This document shows positions 1-5,284 of a stretch of 5,284 nucleotides of DNA, in pieces; within the stretch, counting starts at the first letter, position 1, and each line of letters starts with the position of its first letter. This stretch comes from a bacterium (lineage in GTDB: Bacteria > Desulfobacterota > GWC2-55-46). The position numbers and the translations under genes were made by a program. Where the stretch lies: positions 1 through 5,284 of the forward strand of contig DAIDBB010000124.1 in assembly GCA_027310325.1 (NCBI GenBank). Reading direction: 5' to 3'. The notes under the pieces are model-generated. The model was not told where the DNA came from and did not search any database. It worked only from the letters and a program-made list of their open reading frames with translations.

Positions 1-1
1 G

Positions 2-298
2 ATAATAGCCGCGCACCATGAGAACTTCGACGGCAGCGGTTACCCCAGGGGCCTCAAAGGCGCGGCAATACCCCTGTCGTCGAGGATAATAAGCGTCGCC
101 GACCTTTATGACGCGATGAGCAGCGACAGGCCCTACCGCAAGGGACTTCCCCAGGACGTCATCATCAAGGAGATGAAAAGGGTCGCCGGGACGCAGCTCG
201 ACCCGGAGATAGTCAAGATATTCATCGAAAACAGGGTGTATCTTTCCATAAGGGACAGTGGATACGCCGCATCCGGAGACCCGGCACACAATGGATAA
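2..298 (+). CDS. HD-GYP domain protein, C-terminal part (probable c-di-GMP phosphodiesterase); start lies outside the window
   Basis: The reading frame is open from base 2 to TAA at 296-298 and gives 98 residues. It begins inside an HD-GYP domain. The HHExxDGSGYP signature (bases 14-46) is intact and is followed by the usual GLKG, IPLSSRI and VADLYDAMSSDRPYR blocks, then GTQLDPEIV near the domain end. In this family these residues complete a di- or tri-metal site that hydrolyses cyclic-di-GMP. The upstream HD dyad is not in the window, so activity cannot be judged fully. About 20 residues follow the domain (up to DPAHNG), with no further domain. What precedes HD-GYP (receiver, PAS, GAF or other) is unseen; a receiver domain would make this the natural partner of the downstream kinase. 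The stop codon overlaps the next gene's ATG by 8 bases, which indicates an operon with likely translational coupling. Family assignment is very secure; substrate and partner are inferred. Confidence 0.95.
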   Translation: MIAAHHENFDGSGYPRGLKGAAIPLSSRIISVADLYDAMSSDRPYRKGLPQDVIIKEMKRVAGTQLDPEIVKIFIENRVYLSIRDSGYAASGDPAHNG

Positions 299-2051
299 AG
301 CGGGCAAGGGAAGGCTTCTCCTCAACTACCTCGTCGTCTCGATCATGCTGTTCATGACCGCCGTCCTCGGTATCTTCATATACATGAGCGTTCACATGAA
401 AGACAAGATCGTCTTTCATGTCGTCCAGCAGACCGAATTGATCTCGGAGCTCATCACCCGTTCCACGCTCGATATCATGAGGGACGGGCATGACGGCAAA
501 AGATATTCCATGATCATGTCTTACGGGAACCTTATCGGAGTGGACGATATCGGCATATTCAGGGCCGACGGTCACGAGGCCTTTAGCGGGCCATCCCCGG
601 GGGACGGCGGAGCGCATCGCGTCATCGCTAAAAACGAGATGTCGAGTTTAGAAAAAGCCGTCTCCACGATGAACAACGCGGGGTTCTTCGACCAGGAAAA
701 GATGAGCTACTCGCAGTATGTGCCGCTCAAGGCCGAGGGGGGCTGCGCGTCCTGCCATAAGAAGGAAAACGAGGTCCTCGGGGTGCTTAAGATCAGGCTT
801 TCCGACGAAGGCGACTTCGAGCTCCTGAATTACGTCCGGAAGCTCATATGGGCGTTCGGCTTCATAGTTTTTCTCCCGGCCATGGGGCTCCTGATCGCCG
901 GGGCCATCATGAAAGAGAAGTCCAGGACCTACGGACAGCTCCAGAAAAGCAACGAGGACCTCTCTAGGACGTATGACGAGCTGAACGAGACGAAGCATTA
1001 CCTTCAGATGATCCTGGACAACTCCAGGGTCATTATCATCACTACCGACACGGTCGGACGCATCGTCGAGTTCAACAGGGAGGCGGAAAACCTCCTTGAG
1101 TACGGCAAAAACGAGGTGGCCGGCAAAAACGTGCTCATGCTCTATGAAAACCCGGTACAGAGGGCGGCCATCCTCGACGAGATCGGCCCGTTGGGCGATA
1201 ACGTATGGGCGGTGAGGAACCGGGAGGTCCTGTTGAGGTCGAAATCGGGCAAGGTCTACCATGTAAGCCTGACGCTCTCTTCGATGCTTAACGATAAAGG
1301 AAAACCTATCGGGACCGTGGGCGTAGGCAAGGACATCACGGAACAGAAGATGCTTCAGTTCAAACTCCTGCAGACCGAAAAGCTCGCCGGCATCGGGACG
1401 CTCGCTTCGGGGATAGCCCATGAGATAAACAATCCGCTCGCGGGGATCCTGGGCATGGCCGAGGCGATACTGGACGAAGATGATATATCGGTAATCAAGT
1501 CCTACACGGAGGACATCGTCAAGTACACGGTAAACGCAAGCAACATCGTGAAGGAGCTGTCCTCCTATTCGCGCTCGACCCACAACGCCGGCAACTCGAC
1601 CGTCAACCTCGCCGCGGTAATCGAGGACTCGCTCAAGATGGCAAGGCACTCCGAGTCCTTTAAGTCAATAGAGCTCGTGACCGACCTGCAGAAGGACTGC
1701 ACGATCATAGCCAACAGCGGCGAGCTGCAACAGGTCTTCGTAAACCTTACCGTTAACGCCATACACGCCATGGAGGACAGGGGCACGCTTACGCTTAAGT
1801 GCAGCCGGGAGGGGACCTTCGTAAGGGCCGAGGTCATCGATACCGGAAGAGGCATAACGGAGGAGAACCTCAACCAGATATATGATCCTTTCTTTACGAC
1901 AAAGCCCCCGGGCAAAGGAACGGGGCTCGGCCTTTACGTGGTCTATAAGATCGTGACCAAGCACAAGGGCAGCATCGAGGTCAAAAGCAAGGCGGGGCAG
2001 GGCACGGCATTCATACTGAAGTTCCCTTCCGAGGCGGCGGCCCGGGTCTAG
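291..2051 (+). CDS. Membrane sensor histidine kinase with periplasmic c-type heme (CxxCH) sensor, PAS, HisKA and HATPase domains
   Basis: The product has 586 residues from ATG 291. Transmembrane helix 1 spans about residues 9-34. A periplasmic region of about 150 residues carries one CASCH heme-attachment motif (C152, C155, H156) in the setting YVPLKAEGGCASCH...GVLKIRLS, typical of heme-containing periplasmic sensors of chemoreceptors and kinases. Helix 2 is about 185-207. A roughly 30-residue coiled-coil linker follows, with no recognisable HAMP. PAS covers about 237-350. HisKA holds H377 in HEINNP. The ATPase domain has N-box N485/N489, DTGRGI at 517-522, DPFFTTK at 532-538 and GTGLGL at 543-548, so the kinase core looks complete. 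It should autophosphorylate H377 in response to a periplasmic redox or ligand signal and pass phosphate to a separate receiver, since no receiver domain is present. A GTG at 258 would add 11 residues. ATG 291 is preferred for its start codon, short overlap and the position of helix 1; neither start has an ideal Shine-Dalgarno. Confidence 0.93.
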   Translation: MDKAGKGRLLLNYLVVSIMLFMTAVLGIFIYMSVHMKDKIVFHVVQQTELISELITRSTLDIMRDGHDGKRYSMIMSYGNLIGVDDIGIFRADGHEAFSGPSPGDGGAHRVIAKNEMSSLEKAVSTMNNAGFFDQEKMSYSQYVPLKAEGGCASCHKKENEVLGVLKIRLSDEGDFELLNYVRKLIWAFGFIVFLPAMGLLIAGAIMKEKSRTYGQLQKSNEDLSRTYDELNETKHYLQMILDNSRVIIITTDTVGRIVEFNREAENLLEYGKNEVAGKNVLMLYENPVQRAAILDEIGPLGDNVWAVRNREVLLRSKSGKVYHVSLTLSSMLNDKGKPIGTVGVGKDITEQKMLQFKLLQTEKLAGIGTLASGIAHEINNPLAGILGMAEAILDEDDISVIKSYTEDIVKYTVNASNIVKELSSYSRSTHNAGNSTVNLAAVIEDSLKMARHSESFKSIELVTDLQKDCTIIANSGELQQVFVNLTVNAIHAMEDRGTLTLKCSREGTFVRAEVIDTGRGITEENLNQIYDPFFTTKPPGKGTGLGLYVVYKIVTKHKGSIEVKSKAGQGTAFILKFPSEAAARV

Positions 2052-2068
2052 TTCGGCCGGTTCCAAGA

Positions 2069-2098
2069 TTGATGTTGCAGATTTTTAGCATATATGAT
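2069..2098 (+). promoter_or_regulatory. Candidate sigma-70-type promoter for the porin operon
   Basis: A distinctly AT-rich patch lies in the gap after the kinase gene. TTGATG at 2069-2074 (4 of 6 to TTGACA) is followed after 18 bases by TATGAT at 2093-2098 (5 of 6 to TATAAT). Transcription would begin near 2105, leaving a leader of roughly 25 bases that contains the AAGGAG ribosome site at 2120-2125. This fits the proposed CTG start at 2132 and would leave any start at 2069 or 2072 outside the transcript. Read by eye only. Confidence 0.45.
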
Positions 2099-2119
2099 TT
2101 TATTCCCGTGATTTTTCTC

Positions 2120-2134
2120 AAGGAGAGGGCCCTG
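2120..2134 (+). promoter_or_regulatory. Strong Shine-Dalgarno (AAGGAG) placing the porin start at CTG 2132
   Basis: AAGGAG at 2120-2125 sits 6 bases before CTG at 2132-2134. It is the best ribosome-binding match in the gap. The TTG 2069, ATG 2072 and GTG 2108 starts in the same frame have no comparable site at the right distance. Initiation at this CTG gives a protein beginning MKKPGLRIL, a textbook signal-peptide n-region. Confidence 0.55.
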
Positions 2135-3292
2135 AAGAAACCTGGTTTGCGCATCTTGACCGTCATTCTGGCGAGTTGCCTTCTGGCCTCCGCCCCTTCG
2201 CGGGTCCGGGCCGGGGACGACCGGCTGGACCGCCTCGAAAAGGAGGTGACCGGCCTTAAACAGGAAAATGAAGACCTGAAGAAACGTCTTGGCGACTTGG
2301 AGGCGGACCAGGAAGAGATCAGGAATAACGTCGGGCTGCTATCGAAATACCTTGACGTCAGCGGATACGCCGACGTGCAGTATGACCTTACGGACTCCAG
2401 GACCGACAACAGCAAGTTCAGGGTCCGCCATTTGAGCTTTTTCTTCTCGAAGGACATCACCAAAGAATGGAAGCTTTTTTCGGAGGTCGATTTCGAGGAC
2501 GCCCCGCGCTTCGAAGCGGACCGGAATAGCGGCAACCTGAAAAAGGCGCAGGGTACGGTATTCGTCGAGCAGGTGTACGTCGAGTACCGCCCGTCATTCA
2601 GCCTGGACGCCAGGCTGGGAAGGTTCCATACCCCTTTCGGCATCTGGTCCATCTATCATTTTCCGCCTTACGTGCCTTTCCAGACCAACCCGCTTTTCTT
2701 CGAAAATACGTTCCCAGAGGTGTCCGACGGCATTCAGCTCAGGTATTCCTTTTCCGTGAAGGACATGCCCCTTGACACGAACGTATATGTCTCAAACGGC
2801 GGGGGCAACGCCGGCGGCACCGACGGCAACGCAAGCAAGGCGGTCGGGGCCAGGGTAAATCTGGAGGTCGTTCCGGGCGCTTCGTTAGGAGGCTCTTATT
2901 ACAGGGACAGGGACAACCTTAATATACTCAGGAGCAGTTACGGGGCGCACCTGCTCCTGTCCTATAAGGCATTGAAACTGCAGGGAGAATATGTTATACG
3001 GGAAAACGAGATTTCCAGCGGTCCGAAGTTCCGAGATAACGGCCTTTACGCGGCCCTTACATATGATTTGGGAAAGTGGACGTTTGCCGCCAGATACGAC
3101 AGATGCAGGTGCAACGCGCTCGACGAACAGGTTGCCGGCTCTTCCCTTTTCCGTTATACCGGGGCCGTCAACTATCACTTTGCCCACAACGTCGTCGGCA
3201 AAGTCGAGTACGACAGGACCGTATCGCCCGACCGCTCGCTTGATGAGAACCGGGCCATCTTCGCTATCGCCGTGGCCGTGGGAGATCTTTAG
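2132..3292 (+). CDS. Outer-membrane porin-like beta-barrel protein with N-terminal coiled coil (phosphate-selective porin O/P-like)
   Basis: Starting at CTG 2132 the product has 386 residues; the frame is open further upstream (TTG 2069, ATG 2072, GTG 2108; up to 407 residues). A signal peptide of about 27 residues probably ends ...SRVRA before GDDR. A lipobox-like LASC at residues 13-16 is a less likely alternative. Residues about 29-73 form a heptad-rich coiled coil (RLDRLEKEVTGLKQENEDLKK). A barrel follows, starting near VSGYADVQYDLTD, with alternating aromatic/polar strands, the porin-like segment ARLGRFHTPFGIW, and acidic and glycine-rich loops. This layout resembles OprO/OprP-type or other trimeric porins, in which the coiled coil is periplasmic. 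Specificity for phosphate is a guess supported mainly by the PstS-like neighbour. The C-terminus ends VAVGDL rather than in the usual aromatic residue. The next gene begins on the base after this stop, so the two are surely co-transcribed. Outer-membrane barrel: likely; exact start and substrate: uncertain. Confidence 0.8.
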   Translation: MKKPGLRILTVILASCLLASAPSRVRAGDDRLDRLEKEVTGLKQENEDLKKRLGDLEADQEEIRNNVGLLSKYLDVSGYADVQYDLTDSRTDNSKFRVRHLSFFFSKDITKEWKLFSEVDFEDAPRFEADRNSGNLKKAQGTVFVEQVYVEYRPSFSLDARLGRFHTPFGIWSIYHFPPYVPFQTNPLFFENTFPEVSDGIQLRYSFSVKDMPLDTNVYVSNGGGNAGGTDGNASKAVGARVNLEVVPGASLGGSYYRDRDNLNILRSSYGAHLLLSYKALKLQGEYVIRENEISSGPKFRDNGLYAALTYDLGKWTFAARYDRCRCNALDEQVAGSSLFRYTGAVNYHFAHNVVGKVEYDRTVSPDRSLDENRAIFAIAVAVGDL

Positions 3293-3745
3293 ATGGGTAG
3301 AATCAGTTTCTCGCTTCTAACGGTCCTGGTTCTGGCGCTTAATATCGTTGCATTCAATGTCGAAGCGACCGGTGAGCCGGTGGCCGTTATCGTCAACAAG
3401 GCAAATCCCGCAGAAAGCCTCAGCGAAGCCTATATAAAGAAGATATATACCAACGGCGTCCTGAGCTGGCCCGACGGCGTGCCCATAACCATCTACGACC
3501 TGAGCCTTCAGGACCGGGTGCGCGCCGCGTTCTCGGAGAAGATACTGGGGATGTCCGCGGACAGGGTCGCCGAGGAGTGGGCGCACCTTAAGATCACCAA
3601 TCATGCGAAGAACCCGCCCTATACCATGAAAAGCGAGGCGCTAATAATAAGGCGGGTAGCGTCGGAAAAAGGCGCCATAGGCTACGTTTCCTACAGCGCG
3701 GCCAAGAACAGCCAGGACGTGAGGATCGTCAATACCCTTCAGTAA
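3293..3745 (+). CDS. Small PstS-like periplasmic substrate-binding domain protein
   Basis: This 150-residue protein starts at ATG 3293, immediately after the porin stop. GGGAG at 3280-3284 is the ribosome site, with 8-base spacing. A signal peptide ends about residue 25 (FNVEA before TGEPVA). The mature part matches the small 'phosphate ABC transporter substrate-binding' family (PBP-like): VAVIVNKANP at the start, then SEAYIKKIYTNGVLSWPDG, a central VRAAFSEKILG, and a closing VASEKGAIGYVSYSA. At about 125 mature residues it is less than half of PstS (around 320), so it corresponds to one lobe and cannot form a normal two-lobed clamshell alone. Proteins of this kind often lie beside porins and sensors rather than beside PstCAB, and no permease or ATPase is seen here. 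A role in delivering or sensing an anion in the periplasm is inferred. The ligand is unknown; phosphate is only the name of the family. Confidence 0.85.
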   Translation: MGRISFSLLTVLVLALNIVAFNVEATGEPVAVIVNKANPAESLSEAYIKKIYTNGVLSWPDGVPITIYDLSLQDRVRAAFSEKILGMSADRVAEEWAHLKITNHAKNPPYTMKSEALIIRRVASEKGAIGYVSYSAAKNSQDVRIVNTLQ

Positions 3746-3755
3746 GATAATAGAT

Positions 3756-3793
3756 GCGTGCGGTCCCCTGGGGGGCTTTATCGCGGGACACGC
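3756..3793. terminator. Weak candidate hairpin between convergent genes
   Basis: The 51-base gap between the two convergent stop codons holds a possible stem: GCGT (3756-3759) plus GTCCC (3763-3767) pairing with GGGAC (3785-3789) plus ACGC (3790-3793), with a 3-base bulge and a 17-base loop. A convergent junction is where a bidirectional terminator is expected, but no T-tract follows on either strand and the loop is long. It may be a poor or Rho-dependent terminator, or chance. Confidence 0.2.
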
Positions 3794-3796
3794 CTG

Positions 3797-4126
3797 TCAC
3801 TTCATTTCCGGACTCTCCATATCATAATAATAATAGAACGCCTCCCTCTCTCCGATAGGCCTAGTAAAAGTAAATTTGAAGGGTTCCGCGACAAGCCTTC
3901 TGGCGGCGGTGCCTACGCTTCTTGACGGCAGGGTAAACGGAAGGGACACGATAAAAAAGGCCGTGCCTGCGGCTAAAGAGACTATCCCCAGAGGCCTTAC
4001 AAGGACGACATCAAACGCCATCGCCCCGGCGGAAGGGGGATTTACGGTATCTTTCGCGTCCGTAGCGGCTGAACAGACGCCCGAAAGCATTACGAGGACC
4101 AGGACGGCTGCAATGGCCTTTTTCAC
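3797..4126 (-). CDS. Small exported/membrane protein of unknown function (family often labelled 'multidrug transporter' without evidence)
   Basis: This 109-residue product starts at GTG (4126-4124) with an excellent GGAGG ribosome site at 4136-4132, 5 bases upstream. Residues 1-20 look like a signal peptide (MKKAIAAVLVLVMLSGVCSA, possible cleavage at CSA/AT). A conserved-looking core follows, AFDVVLVRPLGIVSLAAGT then AFFIVSLPFTLPSRS, with one hydrophobic membrane-type segment at about residues 45-67. Next come a basic stretch (AARRLVAEPFKFTF) and TRPIGE, and an acidic tail with four consecutive tyrosines (FYYYYDMESPEMK). I recall similar short proteins in deltaproteobacteria and relatives, databased as multidrug transporters, but one helix in about 110 residues cannot be a transporter alone. 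The gene lies downstream of the radical SAM gene on the same strand yet has its own strong promoter. Real gene: confident. Function: unknown. Confidence 0.85.
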   Translation of the reverse strand: MKKAIAAVLVLVMLSGVCSAATDAKDTVNPPSAGAMAFDVVLVRPLGIVSLAAGTAFFIVSLPFTLPSRSVGTAARRLVAEPFKFTFTRPIGEREAFYYYYDMESPEMK

Positions 4127-4135
4127 CTTTACCTC

Positions 4136-4179
4136 CGGGTTTAGAGGCGCACTCCATTAAATTATAGCCGTTAAACCCG
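4136..4179. repeat. Perfect 8-bp inverted repeat bracketing the -10 element and start of transcription
   Basis: CGGGTTTA at 4136-4143 and its exact reverse complement TAAACCCG at 4172-4179 lie 36 bases apart, centre to centre. On the minus strand the first arm falls in the promoter spacer between -35 and -10. The second lies in the leader and touches the Shine-Dalgarno. Only the second arm should be transcribed from the predicted start, so a DNA-level operator is more natural than an RNA hairpin. Chance is not excluded. Confidence 0.4.
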
Positions 4180-4188
4180 AATTTTCAA
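4161..4188 (-). promoter_or_regulatory. Strong sigma-70-type promoter for the small membrane protein gene
   Basis: On the minus strand TTGAAA (4188-4183; 5 of 6 to TTGACA) is separated by 16 bases from TATAAT (4166-4161; a perfect -10). Transcription would start near 4154, giving a leader of about 28 bases with the GGAGG site at 4136-4132 before GTG 4126. The promoter lies in the 79-base gap after the radical SAM stop, so the small gene can be expressed independently of rnc and the radical SAM gene. Confidence 0.7.
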
Positions 4189-4205
4189 GGGCGAAGAGGC
4201 GTTAC

Positions 4206-5015
4206 TTAGGACCTCGCCATTTCCACGAGTTGCCTGAATGACGGATGAAAAGGACCGCAGACGATATTCTCGATCAGGTCCTTTGAGGGATGGAGCCCCA
4301 TTTTTATTACGGGTATGCGGGCCTCTTTAAGAAGGCCGGATATTTCCCTGCAGACAGTGACCATATTTTCAAGCGTCCAGGGGACATAACGGCCGCCAAG
4401 GTACATCTCGTGAAGGGCGGTGTTTTTCAACACCAGCGTAGGGTAGACCCTGACGAAGTCCGGGGACAACGCGATTATCCTCCTCGTCGTCTCAAGGACC
4501 GTCTCAACGGTATCTCCAGGCAGCCCGGGCATGAACTGGAGCCCTATGCCTGCAAAACCTCTCAGCATCTTGACGGCGGCCTCCGTGCAAAGCGAATCGT
4601 GCCCCCTGCCCGAAAGCCTCAAGACGTTATCATCCATCGATTGCACACCGATCTCAACCGTGTCGACACCGTATCTCTTGAGATGGTCCGCCGTACCGTC
4701 ATGGACATAATCCGGGCGCGTGGAGATCCGAATGCCGTCTATCATGCCGGCCTCCAGATGCCGGTGGGCGATTTCAAGATACCTTGTCTGGACGTCCAGG
4801 GGTAGTCCCGTGAAGCTTCCCCCGTAGAACGCGACCTCTTTTTTTCCGCAATTTTTCCACGTCGCCAGGTAGGACTCGATCGTGGCGGCCACTTCATAGG
4901 TTTCAGGAAGCCTCTCTTCGCCCGTGATCGAAGCCTGGTCGCAGAAGACGCACCGGTTCGGGCACCCACCGAAAGGTATGAAGACGGGTATTATAAGCTG
5001 TTTCTTGCGCGCCAT
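4206..5015 (-). CDS. Elp3-like radical SAM protein (COG1243-type, no acetyltransferase domain)
   Basis: This 269-residue product starts at ATG (5015-5013). The N-terminal motif FGGCPNRCVFC supplies the cluster cysteines C18, C22 and C25 (CxxxCxxC), which bind the 4Fe-4S cluster that cleaves S-adenosylmethionine. GGSFTG at 65-70 corresponds to the SAM-binding GGE-like motif. Downstream ISTRPDYV, TVEIGVQSMDD, GRGHD and FMPGLPGDT are the blocks shared with Elp3/YhcC-like radical SAM enzymes. There is no GNAT acetyltransferase domain, so it is not a full Elp3, and its substrate is unknown. The protein stops at GPFHPSFRQLVEMARS, where homologues I recall continue for several dozen residues, so the C-terminus may be truncated. 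No good Shine-Dalgarno precedes the ATG, but no other start codon lies upstream in frame. It follows rnc by 44 bases on the same strand and probably shares its transcript; this pairing is familiar in deltaproteobacteria. Confidence 0.9.
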   Translation of the reverse strand: MARKKQLIIPVFIPFGGCPNRCVFCDQASITGEERLPETYEVAATIESYLATWKNCGKKEVAFYGGSFTGLPLDVQTRYLEIAHRHLEAGMIDGIRISTRPDYVHDGTADHLKRYGVDTVEIGVQSMDDNVLRLSGRGHDSLCTEAAVKMLRGFAGIGLQFMPGLPGDTVETVLETTRRIIALSPDFVRVYPTLVLKNTALHEMYLGGRYVPWTLENMVTVCREISGLLKEARIPVIKMGLHPSKDLIENIVCGPFHPSFRQLVEMARS

Positions 5016-5059
5016 AGGTAGAATAGGCCTGAACCGGGATGGCCGCCGAACGGAGTGGG

Positions 5060-5284
5060 CTAGTCCTCCGGGGCGGACCCCCTCCGGGAAGAGGTCCTTA
5101 AGTCCGGCGGCCCGTTCAGGATGTCTTTGAGCTTTTTGAGGGCTTCGCCGGCCGCGTACTGCTCGGCGTCCTTTTTCTTCGAGGCGGACCCGGCCCCGAG
5201 CACCTCTCCGGTTATAACGACCTCGACCTCGAATATTTTTCGGTGCGGTGGGCCGTCCTCATTGACAAGCCTATATTTCGGGGC
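5060..5284 (-). CDS. rnc: Ribonuclease III, C-terminal part with dsRNA-binding domain; start lies outside the window
   Basis: The minus-strand frame is open from the window edge to TAG (5062-5060) and gives 74 residues. It begins APKYRLVNEDGPPHRKIFEV, which is the PxYxxxxxxGPxHxxxF pattern of a double-stranded RNA-binding domain. The strands EVVITGEVLGAGSA and the helix SKKKDAEQYAAGEALKKL follow, with the conserved KK-x-AE-x-x-AA residues that contact RNA. In a bacterial genome this domain at the end of a gene next to a housekeeping radical SAM gene points to RNase III, which cuts rRNA precursors and other duplex RNA. The catalytic domain is outside the window, so the name rests on the dsRNA-binding domain only. 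About 18 residues beyond the domain form a polar, low-complexity tail (LRTSSRRGSAPED). The gene ends 44 bases before the radical SAM start. Confidence 0.88.
   Translation of the reverse strand, partial: APKYRLVNEDGPPHRKIFEVEVVITGEVLGAGSASKKKDAEQYAAGEALKKLKDILNGPPDLRTSSRRGSAPED

Noticed and set aside
648..1649. A 333-codon open frame on the minus strand across the kinase gene
   Set aside because: It lies wholly inside a gene with clear kinase motifs, its translation shows no domain and is rich in Arg/Asp/His as expected of an antisense shadow in GC-rich DNA, and it has no ribosome site I can see.
2054..2085. Possible sigma-54 promoter around TTGCAG (2075-2080)
   Set aside because: TTGC resembles a -12 element, but there is no GG at the required distance upstream, so the -24 element is missing.
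2011..2652. A 213-codon minus-strand frame over the porin start
   Set aside because: The translation is Ser/Arg-rich low complexity without motifs, and it is antisense to a frame with signal peptide, coiled coil and barrel features.
4189..4205. Possible terminator after the radical SAM gene (GGGCGAAGAGGCG on the plus strand)
   Set aside because: The GC-rich blocks are direct, not complementary, so no stable stem forms, and no T-tract follows.
4290..4805. A 171-codon plus-strand frame opposite the radical SAM gene
   Set aside because: No recognisable domain; fully antisense to a gene with intact CxxxCxxC and Elp3-like motifs.
5016..5059. Small gene or regulatory element in the rnc-radical SAM gap
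   Set aside because: Only 44 bases, with no clear promoter, hairpin or Shine-Dalgarno; best read as an intra-operon spacer.

Overview
The window comes from a GC-rich Gram-negative bacterium. It encodes an outer-membrane barrel protein, periplasmic proteins and a c-type heme sensor kinase. Frequent AGG (Arg) and ATA (Ile) codons, the heme-sensor architecture and the small 'half-PstS' binding protein beside a porin suggest a deltaproteobacterial (Desulfobacterota), Nitrospirota or similar respiratory lineage. That placement is inference; no marker gene here fixes the taxon.

Plus strand, 1-3745. The left edge holds the C-terminal end of an HD-GYP (cyclic-di-GMP phosphodiesterase type) protein. 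It overlaps by 8 bases a 586-residue membrane histidine kinase whose periplasmic sensor region carries one CxxCH heme-attachment site, followed by a cytoplasmic PAS domain and a complete HisKA/HATPase core. After an AT-rich gap of about 80 bases with a good promoter candidate come a coiled-coil-plus-beta-barrel porin and, directly abutting it, a 150-residue PstS-like periplasmic binding protein. The porin probably starts at a CTG codon.

Minus strand, 5284-3797, converging on the first block. It holds the end of rnc (RNase III dsRNA-binding domain), then an Elp3-like radical SAM protein that looks short at its C-terminus. Last comes a small exported or membrane protein with its own strong sigma-70-type promoter; an 8-base inverted repeat brackets the -10 element and predicted transcription start.

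Working together: the HD-GYP protein and kinase look like one signalling unit joining a redox or ligand signal sensed in the periplasm to c-di-GMP turnover. The porin and binding protein look like an envelope uptake or sensing pair, perhaps for phosphate or another oxyanion. Whether the kinase controls the porin pair is not shown by the sequence, and no response regulator, Pst permease or ATPase is visible. Nothing resembling a mobile element, CRISPR array, tRNA or rRNA was seen. No gene-free stretch exceeds about 80 bases.
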